Source: Symbiodinium kawagutii
Lineage: Eukaryota > Sar > Dinophyceae > Suessiales > Symbiodiniaceae
Reading direction: 5' to 3'
Assembly: GCA_009767595.1 (NCBI GenBank)
Contig: VSDK01013561.1
Location: 345,871-409,870, forward strand
DNA: 64,000 nucleotides
This document shows positions 43,701-53,718 of this stretch, one piece after another (the stretch's first letter is position 1; the number at the start of each line of letters is the position of its first letter). Position numbers and translations under genes: made by a program. Under the pieces are notes generated by a model. It saw only the letters and a list, made by a program, of their open reading frames with translations, ran no database searches and was not told where the DNA came from.

Positions 43701-45363
43701 TTGTATTCGCCACTCATGTGTCTGACTTTGCTTATTTACTTTTTTACTGTAAGCATGCATTCATTAAGATATTCTTTGCATTCCCTTTGACATCCTGTCA
43801 ACTTGAGCGCACTTAGAATATTATGCTATAATACATACAGTACATGTTACATGTTATTACTGTATGGTATACTTTGTTGATCTTATCGGTAGCTACTAGA
43901 AACTTAGAATTAGTAAACAATGAAGTATATTGTCCAATACTTCCGTAGATGCAATGCTATGCAAACTATTGCAGTAGAACACGGTACTGTACAATACAGT
44001 GGTCTAGGTTGTGTTCAAAAACTCAGTCCCCCACAGAACGGTGGACGTGGCTGTGATGAAAGCCCGTCCCATGGTTCCGTCAGCGAACGTCAACGTCGTT
44101 GTCGTTCTAGCATTCCTCTGGTAGTCGACCGGGATGAGAGTGCTTTGGGCATTCAACACCGGTGCCCGTGGTCCATCTGATTTTGTTGGCTTTGAATCTT
44201 CTGCTGCAGGCAGGTTGAGACCCACACGGATGCTCTTAAGCATGTTGGCAACACTGGGCTTTACCTTTTCACCAGGAATGATACCATACTCTTCCACTGG
44301 CTTGAAAAGGACACGTTTGGCACCTTCATAATGTGTAGTCCATACTTGATCAAAATGACACATCAGCCGACCATCGACAGCCTCCTTGGCAATGATCATG
44401 GAGATGGAATCTCTGACCAAGATCATGGATGGGTGGTTGAACGGCAAATGGCGCGTCTGTTTTGAAACAGACGCGCCCTTCAATCCAAGTCTCGCGCATG
44501 TACGAGCAATGGTCTTCCTTAGCCACAGACAGGGCCCAGGTGTATATCATATTCTAACTGCATCAGACTTAATTGTTTTTTAAATACCCAACCTTACCAA
44601 ATGACATCAAATTCAGCCCCACACTCGCTCTCACATGACATGCATGGCATCACTATATGCAGTCTAGCCACTTGAGACTCTCATGAGACCTCGTGATGTG
44701 GCATGTTCGTATACTGGAAAGAAGATCCTCCAAATGCTTTGCCGAGTGATCACACATAGTCGAATGGTCTTCACTTCTTTGATCGCCATTCTCGGAAATC
44801 TGTTTTTCTTGTTCCCTCAACAGATTGTGACCCACATGCTTTTGCACTTCAGCCTTGAGTTTCACAACTTCACCGTTCCATAGGTCAATGAGGGCTGTCA
44901 AAACACAGACGGCAAAGTCGCAAGTCACCTCCTCCCCTAGATGTATTCGCTCCATTAGGAGATGCTCTAAAGCAACCAGAAGTGGTGTAGGAATTTTGTG
45001 GCTACCTGCAGACTCTTTGAATTTGCTGTTCGAATGCTTAAGTTCTTGTATTCCCAGAAGCATTCGAACATTGTTCGGGAGCTCACTGTGGAGTTTAGCC
45101 TGCTTGGGCGCAACTTCACAAAATGTGTCCCACTGTTGAGCTGCTCTCTTGTGCCCCCAATGGGACCATGAGAAGCAACCCTGGTACTGTCCTTGATTCC
45201 TCCTGTGTTGTAACATAAACTTCTCCGGATGCTTGATTGATTTGTCGTTGCGCAGAGCTTCATATTCCTTAGCTTCTGCTTGAAGCACAACTTTTGTTTT
45301 AACCGAACACACAAAAATAATGTACTGTAGTACTGTACTGTATAGAGATGATATAGTTGACAT
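40773..45363 (-). CDS. DDE transposase, pogo/Tc1-mariner-like, 7 exons, 1,008 aa
   Basis: Seven exons joined by GT..AG introns give one uninterrupted frame of 1,009 codons: 45363-44672, 44517-44035, 43644-43494, 43246-42861, 42661-41982, 41623-41531 and 41314-40773. The start is the first ATG after a possible TTCTAG trans-splice acceptor. Residues 232-260 (TIARTCARLGLKGASVSKQT..LPFNHPSM) are a helix-turn-helix-like region preceding the catalytic core. The triad is D286 (HFDQVWTTHYEGAKRVLFKP), D464 (GLVICDAATVHS) and D514 (PGGWGAAGAPNDAWHQ). Between them lies TLTFADGTMGRAFIT, typical of pogo/IS630-type DDE folds. The last exon has an acidic stretch and a C-terminal GCTLGIDPVAKNWRAG..SSWQALLR-like segment (S/TSWQALLRVMELML) that may bind DNA. 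It would cut and join the element ends at TA. The N-terminal 230 residues are unrecognised. Introns 1 and 5 are homologous to each other. Confidence 0.8.
41624..41981 (-). repeat. Tandemly duplicated intron (2 x 179 bp)
   Basis: Intron 5 of the transposase is exactly two 179-bp units, with boundaries at 41,623, 41,802 and 41,981 (CCTGTAGCAATCTTGAGAG on the plus strand each time). Each unit starts GTTGCTAGAATGCAT and ends GATTGCTACAG, so each is itself a complete potential intron. Removing both leaves the frame se`amless. The unit is about 120 bp homologous to intron 1 of the same gene (44,518-44,671). Confidence 0.85.
43038..43099. repeat. Long hairpin inside transposase exon 4
   Basis: The core CCCCAGCCACC..GGTAT-AG-ATACC..GGTGGCTGGGG at 43,053-43,088 is a palindrome with one mismatched pair, extended imperfectly to GGTGCACC/GGTGCCACC. 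It encodes the segment around IPGGWGAAGAPND just before the third catalytic Asp, without breaking the frame. Confidence 0.8.
44450..44477. repeat. 28-bp hairpin inside transposase exon 2
   Basis: GGCGCGTCTGTTT and its complement AAACAGACGCGCC meet with almost no loop. The frame (KGASVSKQTR) continues through it and matches what is expected before LPFNHPSM, so it is not a frameshift. Confidence 0.8.
44518..44671 (-). repeat. Introner-like intron 1 of the transposase
   Basis: Sense strand GTGGCTAGACTGCATA ... GTATTTAAAAAACAATTAA ... TGCAGTTAGAATATG ... GGCTAAG. About 120 bp align with each unit of intron 5 (GTTGCTAGAATGCATA ... GTATTTAAAAAACTATTAA ... TGCAGATAGAATATG). Confidence 0.8.
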
Positions 45364-45494
45364 AGCAACAGTTCAAAAAATAGTACTGTACAGTCCTCCT
45401 AGAACATCATCTTACACAATGCATGATGAGAACCGTCGATCAAGAACCCAACATTGTAAAATACTCCACATCGAAGAATAGTACAAAAGCATAG
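45364..45494. promoter_or_regulatory. Short spacer between methyltransferase and transposase genes
   Basis: Only 131 bases separate the methyltransferase stop from the transposase ATG. It holds GTACAGTAC words and a TTCTAG that could accept a trans-spliced leader. A shared polycistronic transcript is plausible for a dinoflagellate; this is inference. Confidence 0.4.
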
Positions 45495-48400
45495 CTAAGC
45501 TTCCTTGAACAGCTGCACTTTGGTCCAAATGGTGACAGAAGGACGTTTTCCATCTCGTGCAACCCTGGCCTTTTGAACATACTTGCGCTTCTGATTCCCT
45601 GGTTTGGACTTGCTGGTCTTTCCTGCCAATGCCTTCTTCTTGGGCAGCTCACGCAACTTTGCAACTAGCTCTTGTGGAGAAGTCTTCCCACGAATTCTAA
45701 TACCAACACTGCTGGCAGAATTGTTAATGGAAGCAATTTGCGCATCAGGACTGAGATCTGCAGGGGGCTGCTTTATGACACTAGTCATGCATTTCCGAAA
45801 TGCATTCCAGTATGTTGCCAACTGATTCTCATCCATGTCCTTGAACTGTGGTGGTTTCCAATTGCTTGGAGGCTTCTCATACTGTACCAAGTTGGGCTCC
45901 AACACCTTGAAGTGGTCCCAAAAGACTTGGAGTTGTTGTGGGCTCATATCTCGATGGGTCTCCTGCTTGCAGTATGGCAACGTGTCTTACTGTAACCTTG
46001 CAATACCTTACCGTATGGTGCAGTTAGAATATGTGTACTGTACTGTACTGTAGTACAGTACTGTAATAGTAATAGGTACTGTACTGTATAATAGTAATAA
46101 CGAATGTTCCCAACTTATGGCTGTAAATGTTAAAATTACAAACAGCTACTGTATTGTATTGTTTGCACTGTAACCGGTACTGTACAGTCTTAATAAGATC
46201 AACCTTTTCATGTACTGTACAATAAAATTACCCCGTCCTGGTGTGAAGATGCACTGGGAGGCTTAGCAAATAGACCGGCCGGTCGTTTGGAAGGCGTCAT
46301 GTAATCTTGGATGTCTGCCTTTCGTTTAGCAGGTGTGATCATCTCACCAAACTCAGTAGGAGCAACGTGATCGGTATCAGGAATTACTGCCTTTGGCACT
46401 GAATCCAATGACTGCGTTGGTGATTGGCTATCCGGTGAGGGCAAAGATCCAACATGATTCCACCCTGAAGCATGGACCAATGATGCAATCAACTGAACCT
46501 GTGCACAAGTGGAGGCAAAGGCGTTGCCACACAGGTCGTGGGCACCTTTTGGATCATGGTCAAGAATGTTCTGAACTGCTGTGGGGCAATGAAAATCTTG
46601 CGCAAATAGCCCCTGGCATTTCCACATTTCTGGCACATTGATGTATCGATTCAGTTTTACACTCCAGATAGGGTGTGACGGGCGGATGCACGTGGTAACA
46701 TTCTCTGCTGACTCACATTCCCACTTTGAACTTGTCGAAGTATCAACGAACAGATTGGTGCCACCATTTTTCCTAAGTGATTTCTCTAAAGCTTGCTCCA
46801 CATTGTCCTTTGCGTTTCCAGTAAGAGACTCTGCAGGCAGGCTTGCATCAAACACTTCAGCGAAAGGAAAACGTGAAGCTCCAGACATTGAAGTCAATGT
46901 TCGTTGCATATTCTTTCGGAGTACTTCGATGTCTTGCCCCTCATCCAAGTCTGCAAGTCCATAGACCCGGTTTCTTCGCTGTAACAAAAGATAGTTTTGC
47001 GAGTCTAGCACTGACCACTGGAACAGGTAGCCCTGACTCTTGAGGTCGGTCGCAATACCCTAGGGCTGGCATATATGAATCCCCAAGTATCACTCTACAA
47101 CAGGGCCATATGGTACAGTACTGTAACTATGTTGCCAGCTCATTGATTGTACTTCACGTGCCTTCTATAATCAAGGCTATGGTTGTTCCAAAACAATAAT
47201 GTACAGTACTGCACTGGAATCATTATTGTACTGTATACTGTAGTAATACTGCAGTGAGCTGTGACCCAAATGTTGATGAAATCCGGCCTCAACCACCGGT
47301 GGATGCTTGATGCCTTTCTCATCCTTCGTTCTTTCTGTCAAGCTAGTCACGTTCTCGAAAAACATCACGGCCGGACTGGTATGGCGCAATGCTCCAAGCA
47401 CACCAGATTTGTAGGTACTGCCCGAGCAGCCAGCACCTGTTTCATAGCCTGAGACTGCAAACCAATGCTTCAGAGACAACACGTATAGTAGCAACAACCT
47501 CGTACTGTAATTCATTTTACTGTTCAAAGAATTTGCATACACTGTACGATAGCGCACAACAAACTGTACTTTGTGTAGGTTCAGAACATCAACTCTTACT
47601 ACCTGGGATTGTCCTGTAGTATGAGCACAGCACAGTGTACTGTAACATGGGTGATCCTAGCCTTTGAATCTGACCAAGCAACATTTTGTAAACTTTGATT
47701 TGTCTCGAAACATCCTGCTGAGGTTCTTGCAACTAGGCCCTGATGCCAATACATCGACGTCAGTTGGTATCTGGTGTTCGCACTTGCATGAATAGCAGTA
47801 ATGGTTCTTGCCTGGATTGTCAAATATAGCAACATCATCAAATAGGTGCATGTCATCCTCCGTTCCATGAGCTGCCATGATGAAAGCGCGTTTCGGTTCT
47901 TCCACTTCCACGGATAGGACGTGCTTTGTCTTCACGCTGACCTGTCAATCAATAGAACCATATTCTAACTGCACTCCAAACCCCCATATCAACAAACACC
48001 ATCAATATTATAATACTGATTGTTCTTTTAACTGACAAATACAACTCAAGAAAAAAAACAAAATAAAACAAAATAATGCTTGCACGCTATATCCTCCGTA
48101 CGCAATCATGGTTACACAACTTAGATCAATAGATTATAGATCTACTGTATACTGTCAACTCTTTGCTCGCAAGGGACAGCCAAAGAAATCAAAACATACG
48201 CATCTGAACTTACAGCCATGGGCATTGAAGATCTTCGATAGGGCTTGGAAAGTACATCTCATCACAGGTATGATGACGTCGGTTCCCGAACACGTGCTTG
48301 CAACTTTGATACACTTGCCATCCAGTAGCTGCATTGTGCTTGCCAATCTCTGCTTGTCTTCTTTTTCCAGCTTGTCAACAAAATATTTAGCTGTGGACAG

Positions 48401-51400
48401 TAAAGACAATTCAGGTACTGAGAATGAATTGAGTTTCAGCATGTTGTATGGTATCATCGCTGTTCTGCCTCTCCTGGGTTTCAGAATCATGTCATGTTCA
48501 AACTTCTCCAGGTCCTCGAAGATCCACTCATACAGTGATTTCTGATCGTCTTTGATACCTTGGAGCAGCTCTGCTATACAATACAGCTGCACTGTACTGT
48601 AGAGGGAATGTCGTACTGTACTACTGCACGCCTGCTTTCAACCATACTACACAAATAAAAGACGGTAAGCACGAAACACATACACATTTATGCAATTTGA
48701 AGAGTACTGTACTGTGCTTCTTTTAATTTATAAGCACGATCAATTGACAAACTTATCAGTCCTACTCATTCTGCTCTAGTCAGTGCAGATAGAATATGCA
48801 CATACATTACTGCCATTTCATATGAACATACTGTAATCTTTCTTCAGAGACTGTGTTTACAACAACCTTTCGTTCACTGCTACTAAACCATGCCCAGATG
48901 CGTTTCTTCCAAACTTGTTGTTGAAATTCTGAAGCAATCGAAAATGCAGCGGTTGAACGCAATGCAGCAAGAGATTGGATCTCTGTACACTGCTTTAGTA
49001 TGGCTGTACCAAATGCTGTAGGTCCACCCGATTCCAAAAAGCAAACTCTCATAGGTTTGCCCTTTTGTGTTTTACGGTGCCACGTAAACAACCAGGATTG
49101 TTCAGACTCCGATGGTGAAGCAATGCTATTGAACACATCTATTGAAATCTTGACACCAAGCATGTCACCGTCAGTTGGTTGAAGTTCCTGATGTGTTCTG
49201 CTTTGATCATGCTGTTCCGTTTGCATGGGCTGTGTAGCAGTACAACCCGTTGGCTCAGTTGCTGCCACACGTGCTGCTTCCTCTGCTGGTGCTGTTGGTG
49301 GTTGATCCTCTGCCGTGCTGTGCTCAAGCTGCTTGACTGCTGGTGCTTGCTGTTCCGTTTGCATGGGCTGTGTAGTAGCAGCACCGGTTGGCTCAGTTGC
49401 TGCCACATGTGCTGCTTCCTCTGCTGGTGCTGTTGTTGGTTGATCCTCTGCCGTGCTGTGCTCAAGCTGCTTGTCTGCTTGTGCTTGCTGTTCCGTTTGC
49501 ATGGGCTGTGTAGCAGTTGCTGCCACACGTGCTGCTTCTTCTGTTGGTGCTGTTGTTGGTTGATCCTCTGCCGTGCTGTGCTCAAGCTGCTTGACTGCTC
49601 GTGCTTGCTCTTCCGTTTGCATGGGCTGTGTAGTAGCAGCACCGGTTGGCTCAGTTGCTGCCACATGTGCTGCTTCCTCTCCTGGTGCTGTTGGCGGTTG
49701 ATCCTCTGCCGTGCTGTGCTCAAGCTGCTTGACTGCTTGTGCTTACTGTTCCGTTTGCATGGGCTGTGTAGCAGTACAACGCGTTGGCTCAGTTGCTGCC
49801 ACACGTGCTGCTTCCTCTGCTAGTGCTGTTGGTGGTTGATCCTCTGCCGTGCTGTGCTCAAGCTGCTTGACTGCTCGTGCGTGCTCTTCCGTTTGCATGG
49901 GCTGTGTAGCAGTACAACGCGTTGGCTCAGTTGCTGCCACACGTGCTGCTTCCTCTGCTAGTGCTGTTGGTGGTTGATCCTCTGCCGTGCTGTGCTCAAG
50001 CTGCTTGACTGCTCGTGCGTGCTCTTCCGTTTGCATGGGCTGTGTAGCAGTACAACGCGTTGGCTCAGTTGCTGCCACACGTGCTGCTTCCTCTGCTAGT
50101 GCTGTTGGTGGTTGATCCTCTGCCGTGCTGTGCTCAAGCTGCTTGACTGCTCGTGCGTGCTCTTCCGTTTGCATGGGCTGTGTAGCAGTACAACCCGTTG
50201 GCTCAGTTGCTGCCACAAGTGCTGCTTCTTCTGTTGGTGCTGTTGGTGGTTGATCCTCTGCCGTGCTGTGCTCAAGCTGCTTGTCTGCTTGTGCTTGCTG
50301 TTCCGTTTGCATGGGCTGCGTAGCAGTACAACCCGTTGGCTCAGTTGCTGCCACACGTGCTGGTTCCTCTGCTAGTGCTGTTGGTGGTTGATCCTCTGCC
50401 GTGCTGTGCTCAAGCTGCTTGTCTGCTTGTGCTTGCTGTTCCGTTTGCATGGGCTGTGTAGCAGTGTAACCTGTTGGCTCAGTTGCTGTTGCATTTGCTG
50501 CTTCCTCTGCTGGTGCTGTTGCTGGTTGATTCTCTGCCGTGCTTTGTTCATCATTTTCTGCTTGCATTGCCTTTGCATCAGTAGACTCTGTTGTTGGTGG
50601 TTGCTGCTGGTTTGCCTTTGCATCACGTTTTCTCTTTTCTTCTGCTTGGATTTCCAGTTGAATTCCTTCCTGGATCATCTTGTTTTCCAAGGCTAGGTTG
50701 TACATGTCTGCTTTGCTGATAGGTGCTTGAAATGGTACCTGGGTTGAAAGTAGCAGTACCTCACCACCAGGTCGTAGTTTCCCACCATCACGCGGCGCTG
50801 GTATCAACAAGTCAAAGTGGGAGTACTTGACCCCGGTTTCTGGATGAAGTAGCCACTGGAAAAGCAAATGTACATCTGGTTCTCTGTCGAAACCGTATAC
50901 TGCATCCTTCGGAATATGCATGCCACCCATTTGCATTTGCTCGTAAGCCTTCAGGGATACATATTCAGGAAACAAAAAACGGTTTGGTTCTTTATGATTG
51001 CACTACATTCATTGTGATTGCAAACCATTATCCAACAGTGCACTTAGAATATGTGGCAAAGTCGTTCGTTCCCTCACAGTACTGTGGCATTGAAACCCGA
51101 TGCGCAACTTTGATCTCACATCACTTTCCATATGAAAGTAAATCATACTGTAGTACAGTAGTGTAAATGACCAAAACACGTGGCACAGAGCATTGTACTT
51201 AAAATCTCGTTGATGTCCCCAGAGATTATGTACAAAGTACAATGCTGGATTGAAACTGTTATTCAACAACTTGAGGAACTACAGTAGGTGAGGAACTGGC
51301 TACCAGGTGGTCAATAATAGCTGTTAGTAGTTGATGATACGGAATGATAGTGGATCAATTAACTGGACACTCCAGCTGTTTCAGTACTTTACTTGCGAAT

Positions 51401-51646
51401 TGTTGTTGATCTTGCAAATGGTGCTGTAATTGGTGCAGTTAGAATATGGTATAGACTACTGTAATATACTGTAGTATTCATACCCCTTTGGTTCCTCACA
51501 AGAACCAACCCATCCAATGCTTGGTACTGACTTGCACGTCGATGATCCTGGCACGCTGCAGCAAGCGTACTGACGTACTGCAAAGTACACATCGCATGAG
51601 AACCATGGGATGTAAGGTCGAAGTGCACCAAGGGTCCGGTTACCAT
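45495..51646 (-). CDS. Repeat protein fused to C5-cytosine DNA methyltransferase, 7 exons
   Basis: Exons 51646-51484, 50989-48811, 48596-48200, 47941-47683, 47454-47294, 47059-46232 and 45962-45495 join in frame (1,485 codons) with GT..AG introns. One internal TAA stands at codon 470. Residues 1-180 are unrecognised. About residues 200-640 are 46-aa Gln/Thr/Glu-rich repeats, and a possible ASCH-like region follows (weak). The methyltransferase shows motif I STCSGTD (about 883), motif II LSVEVEEPKRAF, motif IV GPSCKNLSR with catalytic C984, motif VI FFENV (about 1033), motif VIII LLQRRNRVYG (about 1080), motif IX MWKCQG and motif X CGNAFAST (about 1231). It would transfer methyl from S-adenosylmethionine to cytosine C5. 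The C-terminus is a basic, nuclear-type tail (QKRKYVQKARVARDGKR). C5-methyltransferases carried by retrotransposons are known from Symbiodinium; here the carrier is a DNA transposon. The splice choice at exon 5/6 is the least certain. Confidence 0.75.
49205..50560 (-). repeat. 138-bp coding tandem repeat, about 10 units
   Basis: Units of 46 codons with consensus AAEDQPPTAPAEEAARVAAT-like content: EDQPPTA(P/L), AEEAARVAATEPTG, TATQPMQTE, QQAQADKQLEHSTA. The period is 138 bp; one unit (about 49,510) is 18 bp shorter. Neighbouring units are nearly identical in DNA, indicating recent expansion or gene conversion. The array is also open on the plus strand, giving a Cys/Leu-rich shadow frame at 49,179-49,823. 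Confidence 0.9.
49743..49745 (-). other. Premature TAA in the repeat array
   Basis: In one repeat the Gln codon CAA of ...EQQAQA is TAA. All other frame-critical positions on both sides are intact, so this single C-to-T change is the only break in the 1,485-codon frame. Confidence 0.85.
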
Positions 51647-51785
51647 AAGTCTCGAAGTGTTACAGTACTGGATGCATTCTATACTCCTGAACCATTCTCA
51701 ACGCGTATGGTTCGAAGAGGCTAACCTGTGGGCGACATCATTCAGCTGTGTGATTATCAACGGGTGTCTGGCAGCATTCCCATAC

Positions 51786-51821
51786 TTTACTGTACTGTAC
51801 TGTACTGTACTGTACTGTACA
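51786..51821. repeat. (TACTG)n pentanucleotide array
   Basis: Seven tandem TACTG units. The same word and its complement recur at 46,030, 51,905, 52,310 and many other spacers of the transposon, but I did not see such arrays in the host flanks. Confidence 0.9.
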
Positions 51822-52378
51822 TATCGGGTGACTCAAGATGGAACACTTACTGTAAGTACACTTTGGTACAGCACGATACTGATCTTTTGGTTGAAAACCA
51901 TTTGTTTACTGTACTGTACTGTACTGTTGCAGAATCTTGTGTAAAACCATTGATCATTTCCCGTACTGTGCACTACTGTATTAAGTACTGTACTTTAATA
52001 GATTGCATGATTTCAACAAAACTACAGCTTGGAACGCTCCTCCATTGGAACAGTTAATTATTAAAGGAAATAAGTTGTGCAGTTAGAATATGGTTGATAA
52101 TGATGTGGTTGATAGTGATTACTGTAATTAATAGTAGTGCTTCGTGATAATTAATGATATTTTTCATGATCTACTGTAAAGTGTACTGTAATGAGAAACG
52201 AGACTCCCAATGATGATGGTTGATAGTTGGTAATAACAAACAATGGTGGCCACTGTACTATATATAATGGTTTGGTGGTGAATGACTGGTGAATGATAGT
52301 GACCAGTTCCTGTACTGTACCACTATGCAATACAGCATAGTACGGTAGCACTAAGAGTAGTACTGTACTGCATGTACT

Positions 52379-52456
52379 CTAGGTCCAAACACGCCACTTG
52401 TTCATCACCGCCGTGTCCTGCCCGGTGGCTGTCGCTTGCTTGGCTTTGCTTGGGTC
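52379..52456 (-). CDS. Terminal exon candidate
   Basis: Acceptor TTTCCTCCAG is followed by DPSKAKQATATGQDTAVMNK then WRVWT and a stop at 52,379. The other phase (TQAKPSKRQPPGRTRR) is also open and basic. It may be the last exon of the membrane-protein gene, but no donor and phase pair could be proven. Confidence 0.3.
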   Translation of the reverse strand, partial: DPSKAKQATATGQDTAVMNKWRVWT

Positions 52457-52917
52457 CTGGAGGAAAATAGGAAGCAAACAAACATAGTTTATTGAATGCT
52501 GTATAAAATGGAAAAGAGTGTTGTTCTGTTGCACTAAAGGTGTGGATGTGCGTGTGTGTGTGTGTGTGTATGTGCGCAAGTGTGTTGAAACTATACTGGG
52601 CAGTAGTACTGTACTAGCAGCATTCATGATTCATCATTTGGTGCAGTAGCATGCTGTTTGACAGTACAGTATGCGCAATATTTACATCAGTTTAGTTCCG
52701 GCTTGTTTCTGCACCCGTTTTTGTCCGCAATGCTTCGTTGCATCAAATGCAACTACACCGTAGACGTGCTGTACTACTATGATGTGCTCTGTTGCAAAGC
52801 ACAATCTGTGTGGTAGTTTCTCGACCAGGCTACATGGTACTGTACTGCAAAGCATTCTGTACAGTAGCAGCTTCTGCATTTTGATGCATACTAGAACTCA
52901 GTGCTCAAACGTTTGGC

Positions 52918-53313
52918 TTAAAATGTTGATGCTCCTCGAGAGCAATCCAAACAACGTCCAAACCTATTCACCTTTGATGCCCTTTTCAAGTGACCACACT
53001 GTGCACTTACATGGAAGCGAGTACCAGATGGTGTCAAGAAGATGTGGTCTTGGTCTTTGATGGCATCCTGAGAGATCACCAGGTCGCACTGCACTTGTTT
53101 GTTTGCGCTTGCCCTGGTGTGATGAGTCAAGCCAGTTGCACGACCCATTGAACTCATGCACAAACAACTTGCCATCACAATATTGGAGATCAAGAGGACG
53201 ATGAGCGTGACCAAAACTCCATCGAAGATATTGTAGGAAAGCTCTGGGCTATGTGTGCTAGCATTTGCTCCCACCATGAAACCAAGGCAAAGACCAGCAA
53301 TAGCACTCAGCAT
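52918..53313 (-). CDS. Two-helix membrane protein with C-terminal His/Cys motif
   Basis: 131 codons from ATG 53,313 (the frame is open further upstream, to 53,391). Two membrane segments are visible: MLSAIAGLCLGFMVGANAS (residues 1-19) and GVLVTLIVLLISNIVMASCL (about 35-54). The soluble C-terminus carries IFLTPSGTRFHVSAQCGHL and, 17 residues on, RCLDC. The pattern G..(F/Y)H...C..L followed by C..C recalls small metal-binding TG..YH...C modules, though I cannot name the family. It lies between the OTU-like gene and the methyltransferase gene on the same strand. Confidence 0.55.
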   Translation of the reverse strand: MLSAIAGLCLGFMVGANASTHSPELSYNIFDGVLVTLIVLLISNIVMASCLCMSSMGRATGLTHHTRASANKQVQCDLVISQDAIKDQDHIFLTPSGTRFHVSAQCGHLKRASKVNRFGRCLDCSRGASTF

Positions 53314-53718
53314 CGCTTGAACGGCCACACTATGGTAATGCTGCAGCTTGATCTTGAGAAAACAAAGGCTACAGCGTACTGTACCATACATTCATACTGA
53401 TTCACACTGAGCTGCATTGACGGCACAGGTTTCTAGCATACTGTACTGTACCTTACTGCGAAATACTGGACATAGTGTTGCTACTGGACAATTCTTCAAT
53501 CAGCACAAATGTAAACAAAAAATTGCAGTACTGTATAACATTCAGATGTTGCTTTAATACAGTCCTTTATTAATTCAAATTGTGTGAGTGCAGTTAGAAT
53601 ATGGAGTTGTGTATGTATGCATTTGTTGAATAATTCTAATCGCTGCAAAATGCTTGTTACTACTGTGCTTACAGTACCGCGATGTAAAGTTTGAATGGGT
53701 TTGCAGGATGCAATTGCA

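Larger units (their letters stand above)
51647..52917. other. Spacer with (TACTG)n and a short exon-like end
   Basis: No long frame. It contains (TACTG)n tracts, one TGCAGTTAGAATATG (52,079) and GGTTGATAATGATG-like words at 52,090-52,290 resembling host intron sequence. A splice-bounded tail lies at 52,379-52,456 (next entry). Confidence 0.55.

Noticed and set aside
44450-44483. Apparent frameshift at a hairpin in the transposase
   Set aside because: The frame that gives TIARTCARLGLKGASVSKQT continues unchanged into LPFNHPSM and on to the catalytic Asp; the competing frame is only a shadow.
47941-48199. Non-canonical intron between methyltransferase exons
   Set aside because: A boundary right after GGCTGTAA would have needed an unusual junction, but a GTATGT donor nine bases further on gives a normal GT..AG intron and keeps the frame.
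49179-49823. 214-codon plus-strand frame, Cys/Leu-rich
   Set aside because: Antisense reading of the 138-bp coding repeats; it follows the repeat period and has no independent support.
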